From positions 62,001 through 126,000 of the forward strand of contig SVEG01000002.1 in assembly GCA_015057505.1 (NCBI GenBank): DNA of 64,000 nucleotides. The letters are read 5' to 3'. Made by a program: the position numbers and the translations under genes. The stretch's first letter is position 1; every line of letters begins with the position of its first letter. Below, one piece after another: positions 22,647 to 31,157 of the stretch. Under the pieces are notes generated by a model. The model did no database searches. It was not told where the DNA came from and saw only the letters and a program-made list of their open reading frames with translations. Source of the stretch: Lachnospiraceae bacterium. GTDB taxonomy: Bacteria; Bacillota; Clostridia; Lachnospirales; Lachnospiraceae.

Positions 22647-25277
22647 TTATTTATCAGCAATAGCAGCCTGTGCAGCAGCAAGTCTTGCGATCGGCACACG
22701 GAAAGGTGAGCATGATACATAGTCAAGACCAATCTTGTGGCAGAATTCTACTGATGTAGGATCTCCGCCGTGCTCGCCACAGATACCAACATGAAGTTTG
22801 TTGTTAACCGGCTTACCAAGCTTGATTGACATTTCCATAAGCTTACCAACACCTGTCTGGTCAAGCTTAGCGAAAGGATCGTTCTCGAAGATCTTTGTAT
22901 CGTAGTAAGCGTCTAAGAACTTACCAGCGTCATCTCTTGAGAAACCGTATGTCATCTGTGTAAGGTCGTTTGTACCGAAGCAGAAGAAATCAGCTTCTGT
23001 AGCGATCTCGTCAGCGATAAGAGCTGCACGAGGAATCTCGATCATTGTACCAACTTCGTACTCAAGAGCGATACCTGCTGCTGCGATTTCAGCATCAGCT
23101 GTATCAACAACGATCTTCTTAACGAACTTAAGCTCTTTTGTATCACCTACGAGCGGAATCATAATCTCAGGCTTAACGTTCCAGTCAGCATGAGCCTTCT
23201 TAACGTTGATTGCTGCACGGATAACAGCCTTTGTCTGCATCTTAGCGATCTCAGGATATGTTACAGCAAGACGGCATCCTCTGTGACCCATCATAGGGTT
23301 GAACTCGTGGAGTGATGCGATGATTGTCTTGATTGCTTCTACAGACTTGTTCTGAGCCTTAGCAAGTGCTACGATGTCAGCTTCCTCTGTAGGAACGAAC
23401 TCATGTAACGGCGGGTCAAGGAAACGGATTGTAACCGGGTTACCCTCAAGTGCTTCGTAAAGAGCTTCGAAGTCGCCCTGCTGATAAGGAAGAATCTTCT
23501 CAAGAGCTGCTTCTCTCTCTTCTACTGTATCTGAACAAATCATCTCTCTGAATGCTGCGATTCTGTCAGCCTCAAAGAACATATGCTCTGTACGGCAAAG
23601 ACCGATACCTTCTGCACCGAGCTCACGAGCTTTCTTAGCGTCTGCAGGTGTATCTGCGTTTGTTCTAACTTTAAGTCTTCTATACTTGTCTGCCCAAGCC
23701 ATAATTCTTCCGAATTCGCCTGCGATTGTAGCATCAACTGTAGGGATAAGACCATCATAGATGTTACCTGTTGTACCATCGATAGAGATGCAATCTCCTT
23801 CGTGGAATGTCTTGCCGGCTAATGTAAACTTCTTGTTTTCTTCGTCCATAGCGATATCGCCACAGCCTGATACACAGCATGTACCCATACCACGAGCAAC
23901 AACGGCTGCGTGTGATGTCATACCACCACGAACTGTAAGGATACCCTGAGCAGCCTTCATACCTGTGATATCTTCAGGTGATGTTTCAAGACGAACAAGA
24001 ACAACCTTCTCGCCTCTCTCTTTCCAAGCTACTGCGTCATCTGCTGTAAATACGATCTTACCGCAAGCAGCACCCGGTGATGCACCAAGACCCTTGCCCA
24101 TAGGTGTAGCAGCCTTGATTGCCTTAGCATCAAACTGAGGATGTAATAATGTATCTAAGTTACGAGGATCGATCATTGCAACAGCTTCTTCTTCTGTTCT
24201 CATTCCCTCGTCTACGAGGTCACAAGCGATCTTAAGAGCAGCCTGAGCTGTTCTCTTACCGTTACGTGTCTGAAGCATGTAAAGCTTCTCGTTCTCGATT
24301 GTGAACTCCATATCCTGCATATCTCTGTAGTGGCTCTCAAGCTTAGCACAGATCTCTGTGAACTTAGCGAAAGCAGCAGGGAATTTCTCTTCCATCTGAG
24401 CGATGGGCATAGGTGTACGAACACCTGCAACAACGTCTTCACCCTGAGCGTTTGTTAAGAACTCACCCATGAGCTTCTTCTCGCCTGTAGCGGGATCACG
24501 TGTAAATGCAACACCTGTACCACAGTTGTCACCCATGTTACCGAATGCCATTGACTGTACGTTAACAGCTGTACCCCATGAATAAGGGATATCGTTGTCA
24601 CGACGGTAAACGTTAGCACGAGGGTTGTCCCATGAACGGAATACAGCCTGGATAGCGCCCATAAGCTGAACCTTAGGATCTGTAGGGAAGTCCTCACCGA
24701 TCTTTGACTTGTACTCAGCCTTAAACTGGTTAGCAAGCTCTTTAAGGTCGTCTGCTGTAAGCTCAACGTCCTGCTTAACGCCCTTCTTCTCTTTCATCTC
24801 GTCGATAAGCTCTTCAAAGTACTTCTTACCAACTTCCATAACTACGTCTGAATACATCTGAATGAATCTTCTGTAGCAGTCCCAAGCCCAACGAGGGTTG
24901 CCTGACTTCTCAGCCATTACGTTAACAACTTCTTCGTTAAGACCAAGGTTAAGAATTGTATCCATCATACCGGGCATTGATGCTCTGGCACCTGAACGAA
25001 CAGAAACAAGGAGGGGATTCTCTTTGTCTCCGAATTTCTTTCCTGTAATCTCTTCCATCTTAACAACGTACTCATTGATCTGAGCCATAATCTCGTCGTT
25101 AATCTTACGTCCATCCTCATAGTACTGTGTACAAGCTTCTGTTGTGATTGTGAAGCCCTGAGGTACAACGTCAGCACCGATGATCTTAGTCATCTCGGCA
25201 AGGTTGGCACCCTTACCACCGAGAAGGTTACGCATGCTAGCATCGCCTTCGCTAAACAAATATACCCATTTTGCCAT
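22647..25277 (-). CDS. ppdK: Pyruvate, phosphate dikinase
   Basis: 876 residues from ATG 25277 (AGGAGG nine bases upstream), the usual length. Converts ATP, phosphate and pyruvate to AMP, pyrophosphate and phosphoenolpyruvate, or the reverse in glycolysis of anaerobes. ATP-grasp region near the N-terminus (GGKGANLAEMTKI, SVRSGARASMPGMMDT); phosphohistidine domain with the catalytic His in GGMTSHAAVVARGMG; C-terminal PEP/pyruvate barrel with GICGEHGGDP. Cytosolic. Follows the glyS/recO/era block, an order common in Clostridia. Ends at its own hairpin terminator. Confidence 0.98.
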   Translation of the reverse strand: MAKWVYLFSEGDASMRNLLGGKGANLAEMTKIIGADVVPQGFTITTEACTQYYEDGRKINDEIMAQINEYVVKMEEITGKKFGDKENPLLVSVRSGARASMPGMMDTILNLGLNEEVVNVMAEKSGNPRWAWDCYRRFIQMYSDVVMEVGKKYFEELIDEMKEKKGVKQDVELTADDLKELANQFKAEYKSKIGEDFPTDPKVQLMGAIQAVFRSWDNPRANVYRRDNDIPYSWGTAVNVQSMAFGNMGDNCGTGVAFTRDPATGEKKLMGEFLTNAQGEDVVAGVRTPMPIAQMEEKFPAAFAKFTEICAKLESHYRDMQDMEFTIENEKLYMLQTRNGKRTAQAALKIACDLVDEGMRTEEEAVAMIDPRNLDTLLHPQFDAKAIKAATPMGKGLGASPGAACGKIVFTADDAVAWKERGEKVVLVRLETSPEDITGMKAAQGILTVRGGMTSHAAVVARGMGTCCVSGCGDIAMDEENKKFTLAGKTFHEGDCISIDGTTGNIYDGLIPTVDATIAGEFGRIMAWADKYRRLKVRTNADTPADAKKARELGAEGIGLCRTEHMFFEADRIAAFREMICSDTVEEREAALEKILPYQQGDFEALYEALEGNPVTIRFLDPPLHEFVPTEEADIVALAKAQNKSVEAIKTIIASLHEFNPMMGHRGCRLAVTYPEIAKMQTKAVIRAAINVKKAHADWNVKPEIMIPLVGDTKELKFVKKIVVDTADAEIAAAGIALEYEVGTMIEIPRAALIADEIATEADFFCFGTNDLTQMTYGFSRDDAGKFLDAYYDTKIFENDPFAKLDQTGVGKLMEMSIKLGKPVNNKLHVGICGEHGGDPTSVEFCHKIGLDYVSCSPFRVPIARLAAAQAAIADK

Positions 25278-25303
25278 TTGTTTCATCCTCCTACGAATTA
25301 ATT

Positions 25304-25325
25304 ACCCGCTGAGTAGACGGCGGGT
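25304..25325 (-). promoter_or_regulatory. Stem-loop in the ppdK leader
   Basis: ACCCGC/GCGGGT stem with a 10-nt loop about 27 bp before the start codon. It has no T run after it, so it is more likely an mRNA-stability or translational element than a terminator. Confidence 0.4.
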
Positions 25326-25415
25326 AGTTTAGTATAAATATACTATATCTCCGATATTGTAACATTGAATTTACCAAAATGCAACTGTTTTTATGCAAAG
25401 TTTGTTATGTTTTTA

Positions 25416-25931
25416 TCAGTCCTCAAGGCCTCTAAATACATTCTGATACCTCGTGTTCGGCGGATACTCCGCTGCCTTTGCAAAACCGGCCTTAACCATG
25501 ATTGCGTTGAGCATGTACTTCACGGCATCCGCTTCGTTTGTTATGTCAACCTTATCCTCCATCCACACATACGCAAGCGTACGTCCGTATACATCAATCC
25601 GTTCTTCGTCATACTGAAGATACAGCGTATCTCCTGCCCTAACAATACTCTTAAGATACTCCGCCGCAAGTTCTCCCTCCGGTGTATTCTCGCTCTCATC
25701 ACTATGTACACTCTCCGGCGCATCAACACCGATAAACCTAACCTTTATTTCTTCGTCTTCAAGCGCTACAACTATCGTGTCGCCGTCCACTACCCTCACA
25801 AGACTGACCGCCGTAAAATCTTTTGCCGCGGCATCATTTTTCCTTTTAAACCCATCAGTAAACAGATATACCAAAGCAAAAACGGCAAGTATTATTGCGC
25901 CGATTATTATTCTTTTCAAATGTCTTTTCAT
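25416..25931 (-). CDS. Membrane-anchored thermonuclease family protein
   Basis: 171 residues from ATG 25931 (GGTGGGG upstream). Residues 8-26 are a signal anchor (IIIGAIILAVFALVYLF). The SNase domain shows VVDGDTIVVALEDEEIKVRF, IGVDAPES, then the Glu/Arg region EYLKSIVRAGD and RIDVYGRTLAYVW. These match the calcium-dependent nuclease core (D, R, E, R). Likely an extracytoplasmic nuclease. Sits between glyS and ppdK, downstream of the glyS terminator. Confidence 0.88.
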   Translation of the reverse strand: MKRHLKRIIIGAIILAVFALVYLFTDGFKRKNDAAAKDFTAVSLVRVVDGDTIVVALEDEEIKVRFIGVDAPESVHSDESENTPEGELAAEYLKSIVRAGDTLYLQYDEERIDVYGRTLAYVWMEDKVDITNEADAVKYMLNAIMVKAGFAKAAEYPPNTRYQNVFRGLED

Positions 25932-25997
25932 ATACACCCCACCAAATCTTTTGCCAAAGCAACTGCAAGCACAATTCTGCCTGCAGGGCATTTGTTG

Positions 25998-26028
25998 CAA
26001 AAACGCCCGCAGACCTAAGCCTGCGGGC
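25998..26028 (-). terminator. Terminator of glyS
   Basis: GCCCGCAG/CTGCGGGC perfect 8-bp stem, followed on the minus strand by GTTTTTG, 7 bp after the stop. Confidence 0.85.
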
Positions 26029-26035
26029 ATCCTAT

Positions 26036-27424
26036 TTAGAACATAAATTTATCAGCAAAATAAGCCTTCAAATCTTCAATCTTAACTCTTTCCTGCTGCA
26101 TTGTGTCACGGTCACGAACTGTTACTGCGCCGTCTGTCTCTGACTCAAAGTCATATGTGATACAGAAAGGAGTTCCGATTTCATCAAGTCTTCTGTAACG
26201 CTTACCGATGTTACCTCTGTCATCGAATTCACAGTTGTAGTACTTGCTGAGCTCTGCGTAAATCTTCTCTGCACCCTCGTTAAGCTTCTTGGAAAGCGGT
26301 AAAATACCAATCTTTACAGGAGCAAGTGCGGGATGGAAACGAAGAACTGTACGAATGTCGCCATCGCCCAAATCTTCTTCATCATATGCTGCGCAAAGAA
26401 ATGCAAGTGTTACACGGTCTGCACCGAGTGACGGCTCAACAACGTAAGGAACGTATTTTTCTCTTGTCTCGTCGTCGAAGTATGACATATCCTCGCCTGA
26501 TGTATTCTGATGCTGTGTTAAATCGTAGTCTGTTCTGTCTGCGATACCCCAAAGCTCGCCCCAGCCGAACGGGAATAAGAACTCAAGGTCTGTTGTTGCC
26601 TTACTGTAGAAGCAAAGTTCTTCAGGAGAATGGTCTCTTGCACGCATCTCCTCGTCCTTGATACCGAGTGACTTTAACCAGTCGATACAGAACTGTTTCC
26701 AGTATGCAAACCACTCAAGGTCTGTTCCGGGTGCACAGAAGAACTCAAGCTCCATCTGCTCGAACTCTCTTGTACGGAATGTAAAGTTACCGGGTGTAAT
26801 CTCATTACGGAATGACTTACCAATCTGACCGATACCAAAAGGAACTTTCTTTCTTGATGTTCTCTGAACATTCTTGAAGTTAACGAAAATACCCTGTGCT
26901 GTCTCGGGTCTCAAATATACTGTATTCTTAGCATCCTCAGTAACACCCTGGAATGTCTTGAACATAAGGTTGAACTGACGAATGTCTGTGAAATCTTTCT
27001 TACCGCATGAAGGACAAACGATAGCGTGCTCGTCGATGAATTTCTTCATTTCGTCGTTAGACCAAGCATCTACTGAACCTTCGATTGTCATGTTGTTCTC
27101 TGCCATGAAATCTTCGATTAATTTGTCTGCTCTGAATCTCTCGTGGCATCCCTTACAATCCATCAAAGGATCTGAGAAACCGCCAAGATGACCTGATGCA
27201 ACCCATGTCTGAGGGTTCATAAGAATCGCGCAGTCAACACCTACGTTGTAGGGGCTTTCCTGAACGAATTTCTGCCACCATGCTTTTTTAACGTTGTTCT
27301 TAAGTTCAACGCCGAGATTACCGTAATCCCATGTATTAGCAAGACCGCCGTAAATCTCTGAACCGGGATAAACGAATCCTCTTGATTTTGCAAGGGCAAC
27401 GATTTTTTCCATTGATTTTTCCAT
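26036..27424 (-). CDS. glyS: Glycyl-tRNA synthetase, single-chain dimeric type
   Basis: 462 residues, start 27424 behind AGAGAGG. Class II motifs: the N-terminal [20 protein letters not shown], motif 2 region [20 protein letters not shown], motif 3 region [18 protein letters not shown]-terminal anticodon-binding domain begins near [15 protein letters not shown]. Zinc-binding cysteines CKGCHE and CPSCGKKD are present. Charges tRNA-Gly with glycine in the cytosol. Only 32 bp follow the upstream lipoprotein gene, so it is probably transcribed with recO; no T-box leader is visible. Confidence 0.97.
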   Translation of the reverse strand: MEKSMEKIVALAKSRGFVYPGSEIYGGLANTWDYGNLGVELKNNVKKAWWQKFVQESPYNVGVDCAILMNPQTWVASGHLGGFSDPLMDCKGCHERFRADKLIEDFMAENNMTIEGSVDAWSNDEMKKFIDEHAIVCPSCGKKDFTDIRQFNLMFKTFQGVTEDAKNTVYLRPETAQGIFVNFKNVQRTSRKKVPFGIGQIGKSFRNEITPGNFTFRTREFEQMELEFFCAPGTDLEWFAYWKQFCIDWLKSLGIKDEEMRARDHSPEELCFYSKATTDLEFLFPFGWGELWGIADRTDYDLTQHQNTSGEDMSYFDDETREKYVPYVVEPSLGADRVTLAFLCAAYDEEDLGDGDIRTVLRFHPALAPVKIGILPLSKKLNEGAEKIYAELSKYYNCEFDDRGNIGKRYRRLDEIGTPFCITYDFESETDGAVTVRDRDTMQQERVKIEDLKAYFADKFMF

Positions 27425-27456
27425 GTTTCTGACCTCTCTATTCTCTCTTCATTTGC

Positions 27457-28074
27457 TTATTCATATATGATATAAGACCGGCAGTTCGCTTTGACCTGCG
27501 CGGTTGCTTTATCTATCTCTTCCACGTCTGCTCCGATAAACTTAATCGTTCCGGGAACATTAATTGCCATATCCGTTGTCGGCTCCATAATTACAACATA
27601 ATTGGCTACATTGTAAACTGCGTCCGCAAGAGCTGCTTCACTCAGATTCTCGTACTTATAAAAAGTCGTGGCGAAATCATATCCTGCTTCCATCGCCTCT
27701 TTGATAGTTCCGACAAACAACGTCTCTTGATTAAAGCCTGTATAATGCTCCGCCGACATATATTTAAGTATCACCTTGGCGGTAGTCCCATCAACACTTA
27801 AATCAACAAGGCTTACTGCCTCTGCTGGAATACTATAGTTATACTTCTGAATCTCAGAATCTATAAACGCCCTAAGTTCCTCTGCGTCATAATACTCTTT
27901 ATCAAGCGAATCAATCACGGTACATACTGCCGTCAAATCCGGCGCAACAAATAAAGTATTCTTATCTGCCGCTCTGTATTTCTCATTGGGATCCTTGTTA
28001 CAGCCGCAACCAACTGCCGCCACACAAAGCACCAATATGACACATAACCTTAATAATACATTCGTTCTGCGCAT
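27457..28074 (-). CDS. Putative lipoprotein
   Basis: 205 residues. The N-terminus MRRTNVLLRLCVILVLCVAA then VGCGCNK is a lipoprotein signal with the modified Cys near residue 23. The mature part is about 180 residues, mixed alpha/beta (KVILKYMSAEHYTGFNQETL, YVVIMEPTTDMAINVPGTIK), of no family I recognise. Between recO and glyS in the same direction. Confidence 0.75.
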   Translation of the reverse strand: MRRTNVLLRLCVILVLCVAAVGCGCNKDPNEKYRAADKNTLFVAPDLTAVCTVIDSLDKEYYDAEELRAFIDSEIQKYNYSIPAEAVSLVDLSVDGTTAKVILKYMSAEHYTGFNQETLFVGTIKEAMEAGYDFATTFYKYENLSEAALADAVYNVANYVVIMEPTTDMAINVPGTIKFIGADVEEIDKATAQVKANCRSYIIYE

Positions 28075-28147
28075 TACGCAACCCCTTCCCGAGAGATTTT
28101 CTACTATTTTACAAGCAAATCACAATATTTTCAATAGTTAAATTATT

Positions 28148-28882
28148 TTAGATGCTTTCTAATATCTCAAGCGACTTCATCTTTCGGTCAATATATACTG
28201 CAATCTCCCTATCCATTAATGAAGAAAACTCCTGTAAGACCTCCGGCTTTACATTAAAGGTATACAGCTTCTCTATCGGACTTGTAAGCACATACTGCAT
28301 CGTGTACACTGTTGCCTCAAGAAGTGATACCGCCACATCTTCCTTACAAGAATCACAACGAAGGGAATTGGTTCTAAAATCAAAATAATGCAGATTCTCC
28401 TGTATTCTGCATCTGCCACACGAAAACAAATTAGGATACTCACCGTTTATTGCCATGAGACGAAGTTCGAAAATGCGACGCACAAGTTCATTCGGTATGG
28501 ACTCCTTCATAAGAGCACGAAACGACTGATACAAAAGCTTAATCATTTCCGACCCGTCAATATTCTCACGTCCGTAATAATCTGCAAACTCTACAAAATA
28601 ACAGCCGTAGGTTGCCGCTTCAAAATCAAGCGACAGTTCCTCGAAATAATTCTGAATACGCATTGCCGAAACCGTGTATGAACTGCGACCCTCAAACAAA
28701 TCAAACTCACCAAAAGAAAAGGGACGGCTCCCTGCCATCTGTGGATTACCGGGCCTTCTTGCGCCGCGCACAAATGCAGAAATCTTTCCCTTTTCTCTGG
28801 TAAGGATTACAAGTCTTCTGTCATATTCACCCACGGGCATTGCCGACAAAACCATGCCCGTCACCGTATAAGTCTCGCTCAT
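28148..28882 (-). CDS. recO: DNA repair protein RecO
   Basis: 244 residues, ATG 28882 behind AGGAG. N-terminal OB fold (TVTGMVLSAMPVGEYDRRLV, EKGKISAFVRGARRPGNPQM) and a C-terminal zinc-binding helical domain with CGRCRIQ and CDSCKED. RecO loads RecA on SSB-coated DNA with RecR. Its start overlaps the end of yqzL by 56 bp. Located in the conserved era-yqzL-recO order. Confidence 0.96.
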   Translation of the reverse strand: MSETYTVTGMVLSAMPVGEYDRRLVILTREKGKISAFVRGARRPGNPQMAGSRPFSFGEFDLFEGRSSYTVSAMRIQNYFEELSLDFEAATYGCYFVEFADYYGRENIDGSEMIKLLYQSFRALMKESIPNELVRRIFELRLMAINGEYPNLFSCGRCRIQENLHYFDFRTNSLRCDSCKEDVAVSLLEATVYTMQYVLTSPIEKLYTFNVKPEVLQEFSSLMDREIAVYIDRKMKSLEILESI

Positions 28883-29075
28883 ACCGTTCTTTCTCCTGTG
28901 TTTTACTGCCGTCCGACGGCTGAATTATCTCGTTTTTCACAACATCAGCTATAACAGCCGCCTTTGCGAAACCGTCCTCATCCTGCACCGAAAACGAATT
29001 CTCCCTGTACTTGAGATAGTCGCTTACTTTACCCGTAGAAGCAAATAACTGCCATCCGTCATCACCGTCTGTCAT
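28827..29075 (-). CDS. yqzL: YqzL-like small protein
   Basis: 82 residues, ATG 29075 behind GGGGG. The segment WQLFASTGKVSDYLKYR matches the short YqzL proteins encoded between era and recO in Firmicutes. Here the protein is longer, with a 60-residue charged tail overlapping the recO start. Function unknown. Confidence 0.75.
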   Translation of the reverse strand: MTDGDDGWQLFASTGKVSDYLKYRENSFSVQDEDGFAKAAVIADVVKNEIIQPSDGSKTQEKERYERDLYGDGHGFVGNARG

Positions 29076-29157
29076 ATATGTCGCCCCCTTATCTTTAAGA
29101 TTAGGGTCTCCATATCCCGCTTACATATACCGGTAAAATGTTGCCAAATGTCCCTGC

Positions 29158-30081
29158 CTATTCCATAAGGTCCTTCTTGGCATCGTATCCGTAATTCTTT
29201 ATCAGGAAATCGCTGTCGCGCCATTCCTTTTTAACCTTAACCCAAAGCTTAAGGTTTGCTTTCATCTCTAACATGTCTTCAATCTCATAACGTGCCGCAC
29301 TGCCGATTTTTTTAAGCATAGCGCCCTGCTTACCGATTATGATTCCCTTATGTGAATCACGCTCACAGATAATCGTCGCATCGATGTCCATGATATCACC
29401 CAAGGGGCGTTCCTTCATCCTGTCGATCGAAACAGCAATTCCGTGCGGTATCTCGTCATCAAGTGTACGAAGTGCCTTCTCTCTTATAAGCTCCGCAACA
29501 ATCTGACGCATCGGCTGGTCCGTAACGGTATCCTCATCATAAAAAGGAATTCCGTAAGGAAGATACTGATAAAAAACTTTCAAAAGCTCGTCCGTATTTT
29601 TCCCTTTAAGTGCGGAAACAGGAACTATCTCCGCAAAATCATATATTTTACGATAGGTGTCAATAAACTGTAAAATCTCATCATTTTTAACAGTATCCAC
29701 CTTGTTAATAACAAGCACTACCGGAGTCTTAACTTTCTTAAGAGTCTCCGCAATACGCTGCTCGCCTGCACCCACATAATTGGTCGGCTCAACAAGCCAT
29801 GCGATTACATCAACGTCCTTTAATGTGCGCTCCGCAACGTTAACCATATATTCGCCAAGTCTGTTCTTGGCCTTATGAATTCCCGGTGTATCAAGAAAAA
29901 CTATCTGTCCCTCATCAGAAGTATACACCGTCTGAATTCTGTTACGCGTAGTCTGCGGTTTATTGGAGGTTATGGCAATCTTCTGACCGATAAGATGATT
30001 CATAAGTGTTGACTTACCTACATTCGGTCGTCCGATTAAAGCCACAAACCCCGATTTATAATTTGCATTACTGTTATCCAT
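29158..30081 (-). CDS. era: GTPase Era
   Basis: 307 residues from ATG 30081 (AAGGAGGAC upstream). G1 GRPNVGKST, switch region with TTRNRIQTVYTSDEG, G3 LDTPGIH, G4 NKVD and G5 SALKG are all present. The C-terminal KH domain includes ERDSHKGIIIGKQGAMLKKI. Era binds 16S rRNA and assists 30S maturation. First gene of the era-yqzL-recO group; it follows the SSB-like gene by about 105 bp. Confidence 0.97.
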   Translation of the reverse strand: MDNSNANYKSGFVALIGRPNVGKSTLMNHLIGQKIAITSNKPQTTRNRIQTVYTSDEGQIVFLDTPGIHKAKNRLGEYMVNVAERTLKDVDVIAWLVEPTNYVGAGEQRIAETLKKVKTPVVLVINKVDTVKNDEILQFIDTYRKIYDFAEIVPVSALKGKNTDELLKVFYQYLPYGIPFYDEDTVTDQPMRQIVAELIREKALRTLDDEIPHGIAVSIDRMKERPLGDIMDIDATIICERDSHKGIIIGKQGAMLKKIGSAARYEIEDMLEMKANLKLWVKVKKEWRDSDFLIKNYGYDAKKDLME

Positions 30082-30186
30082 ATATGTCCTCCTTGGGCCT
30101 GTTTTCAAGCCATACATATATTGTAATGCATTTTAACGGAAAAACAAAGCATTTTTTGGAAATGAAGTTTTCCGCAAGCAAAAAAG

Positions 30187-30816
30187 CTACTCCCCATACT
30201 CAAGCTTGCTTACCGACACCTCGTATGCGATTCGTTTTTCCCCTTCATTCTCATCTATTTTTTTCAAATACTCCCTGCTCTGGACGCGGCCCCAGATTTT
30301 AATTTTGCCGCCAACCTCAAATCCCGAAGCAAATCTTGCATTTCTTCCCCATGCAATACACGGGATATAGTCGGATTTACCGTAAGGACGGTTTACCGCA
30401 ACAAGCAAATCGGCTATCTCTCTTCCGAGCGGTGTTTTTCTGTAAATAGGTGCTTTACAGATAAATCCTTCGAGATAAATCTGATTGGTTTTGCCGAACT
30501 CGCTGTCATCATCCACGATATTCCAATCACGCACAAAAATCGATAAAACAAGTCTGTTTTTTGTGCCCTCGTGGCGGTTGTAGGAACGGAACTGTCCGGA
30601 CACCTCAACTAATTCTCCCCTATAGTCGCGCGTCACATCCACAAGCCTCTCGGATACCATGAGCGGAATTCTGTCGTATTGGTTGCTTAATCGGCTCACT
30701 GCCACTTCAAGCACATAAAAACCTTCCCCGAAGACCTCATGGCTGAACTCGAAGTCCGATACTACCTCCCCAATAATACTCACTCTGTTGTTTTCAATTA
30801 CCTTATCTGTCATCAT
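30187..30816 (-). CDS. Single-stranded DNA-binding-like OB-fold protein
   Basis: 209 residues. Two OB-like halves: NNRVSIIGEVVSDFEFSHEV with VLEVAVSRLSNQYDRIPLMV and VEVSGQFRSYN, then IYLEGFICKAPIYRKTPLG with DLLVAVNRPYGKSDYIPCIA and GGKIKIWGRVQSREY. Each half has the strand pattern of SSB, so it looks like a tandem SSB repeat. The acidic SSB tail is missing. Likely not the main SSB; precise role unknown. Confidence 0.75.
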   Translation of the reverse strand: MMTDKVIENNRVSIIGEVVSDFEFSHEVFGEGFYVLEVAVSRLSNQYDRIPLMVSERLVDVTRDYRGELVEVSGQFRSYNRHEGTKNRLVLSIFVRDWNIVDDDSEFGKTNQIYLEGFICKAPIYRKTPLGREIADLLVAVNRPYGKSDYIPCIAWGRNARFASGFEVGGKIKIWGRVQSREYLKKIDENEGEKRIAYEVSVSKLEYGE

Positions 30817-30940
30817 TGTATTTCTCCCTTTCTGACTGTATTTTTCAGTACATAAGATATTTATGATGAACCTGCCTTATTTAGAACAGGTTATAAGGTA
30901 ATTATTTCCGACAAATTCCGATTTTATCCAAAAATAATGA

Positions 30941-31099
30941 GGGAGCAAAAAAATTTGCAGGAAGTTTCAATTCGTTGTTCGCTTGTTCCTCGTTACAGCT
31001 GTGTGCTCATGTCGGACTAAAGTCCGCCCTGATGCCCACAACTGTCTCGGAAATGCGTACACCTGAATTTGAAATTTCCTGCAAATTTTTCTTGCTCCC
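30941..31099. repeat. 159-bp inverted-repeat element after nadE
   Basis: The ends gggagcaaaaaaatttgcag (30941 on) and the complementary sequence ending at 31099 pair over about 33 bp with few mismatches. The interior holds a second hairpin GGACTAAAGTCC. It may serve as a nadE terminator, but its size resembles a small non-autonomous mobile element. Confidence 0.7.
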
Positions 31100-31157
31100 G
31101 GCAAGTTTATGATAAGTTCGAATTAGTATTATGCAATAATTACGCTATTGTTATATT

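Noticed and set aside
25365-26018. 217-residue plus-strand ORF
   Set aside because: Antisense to the thermonuclease gene, whose motifs are clear; the plus frame has no known motif or SD.
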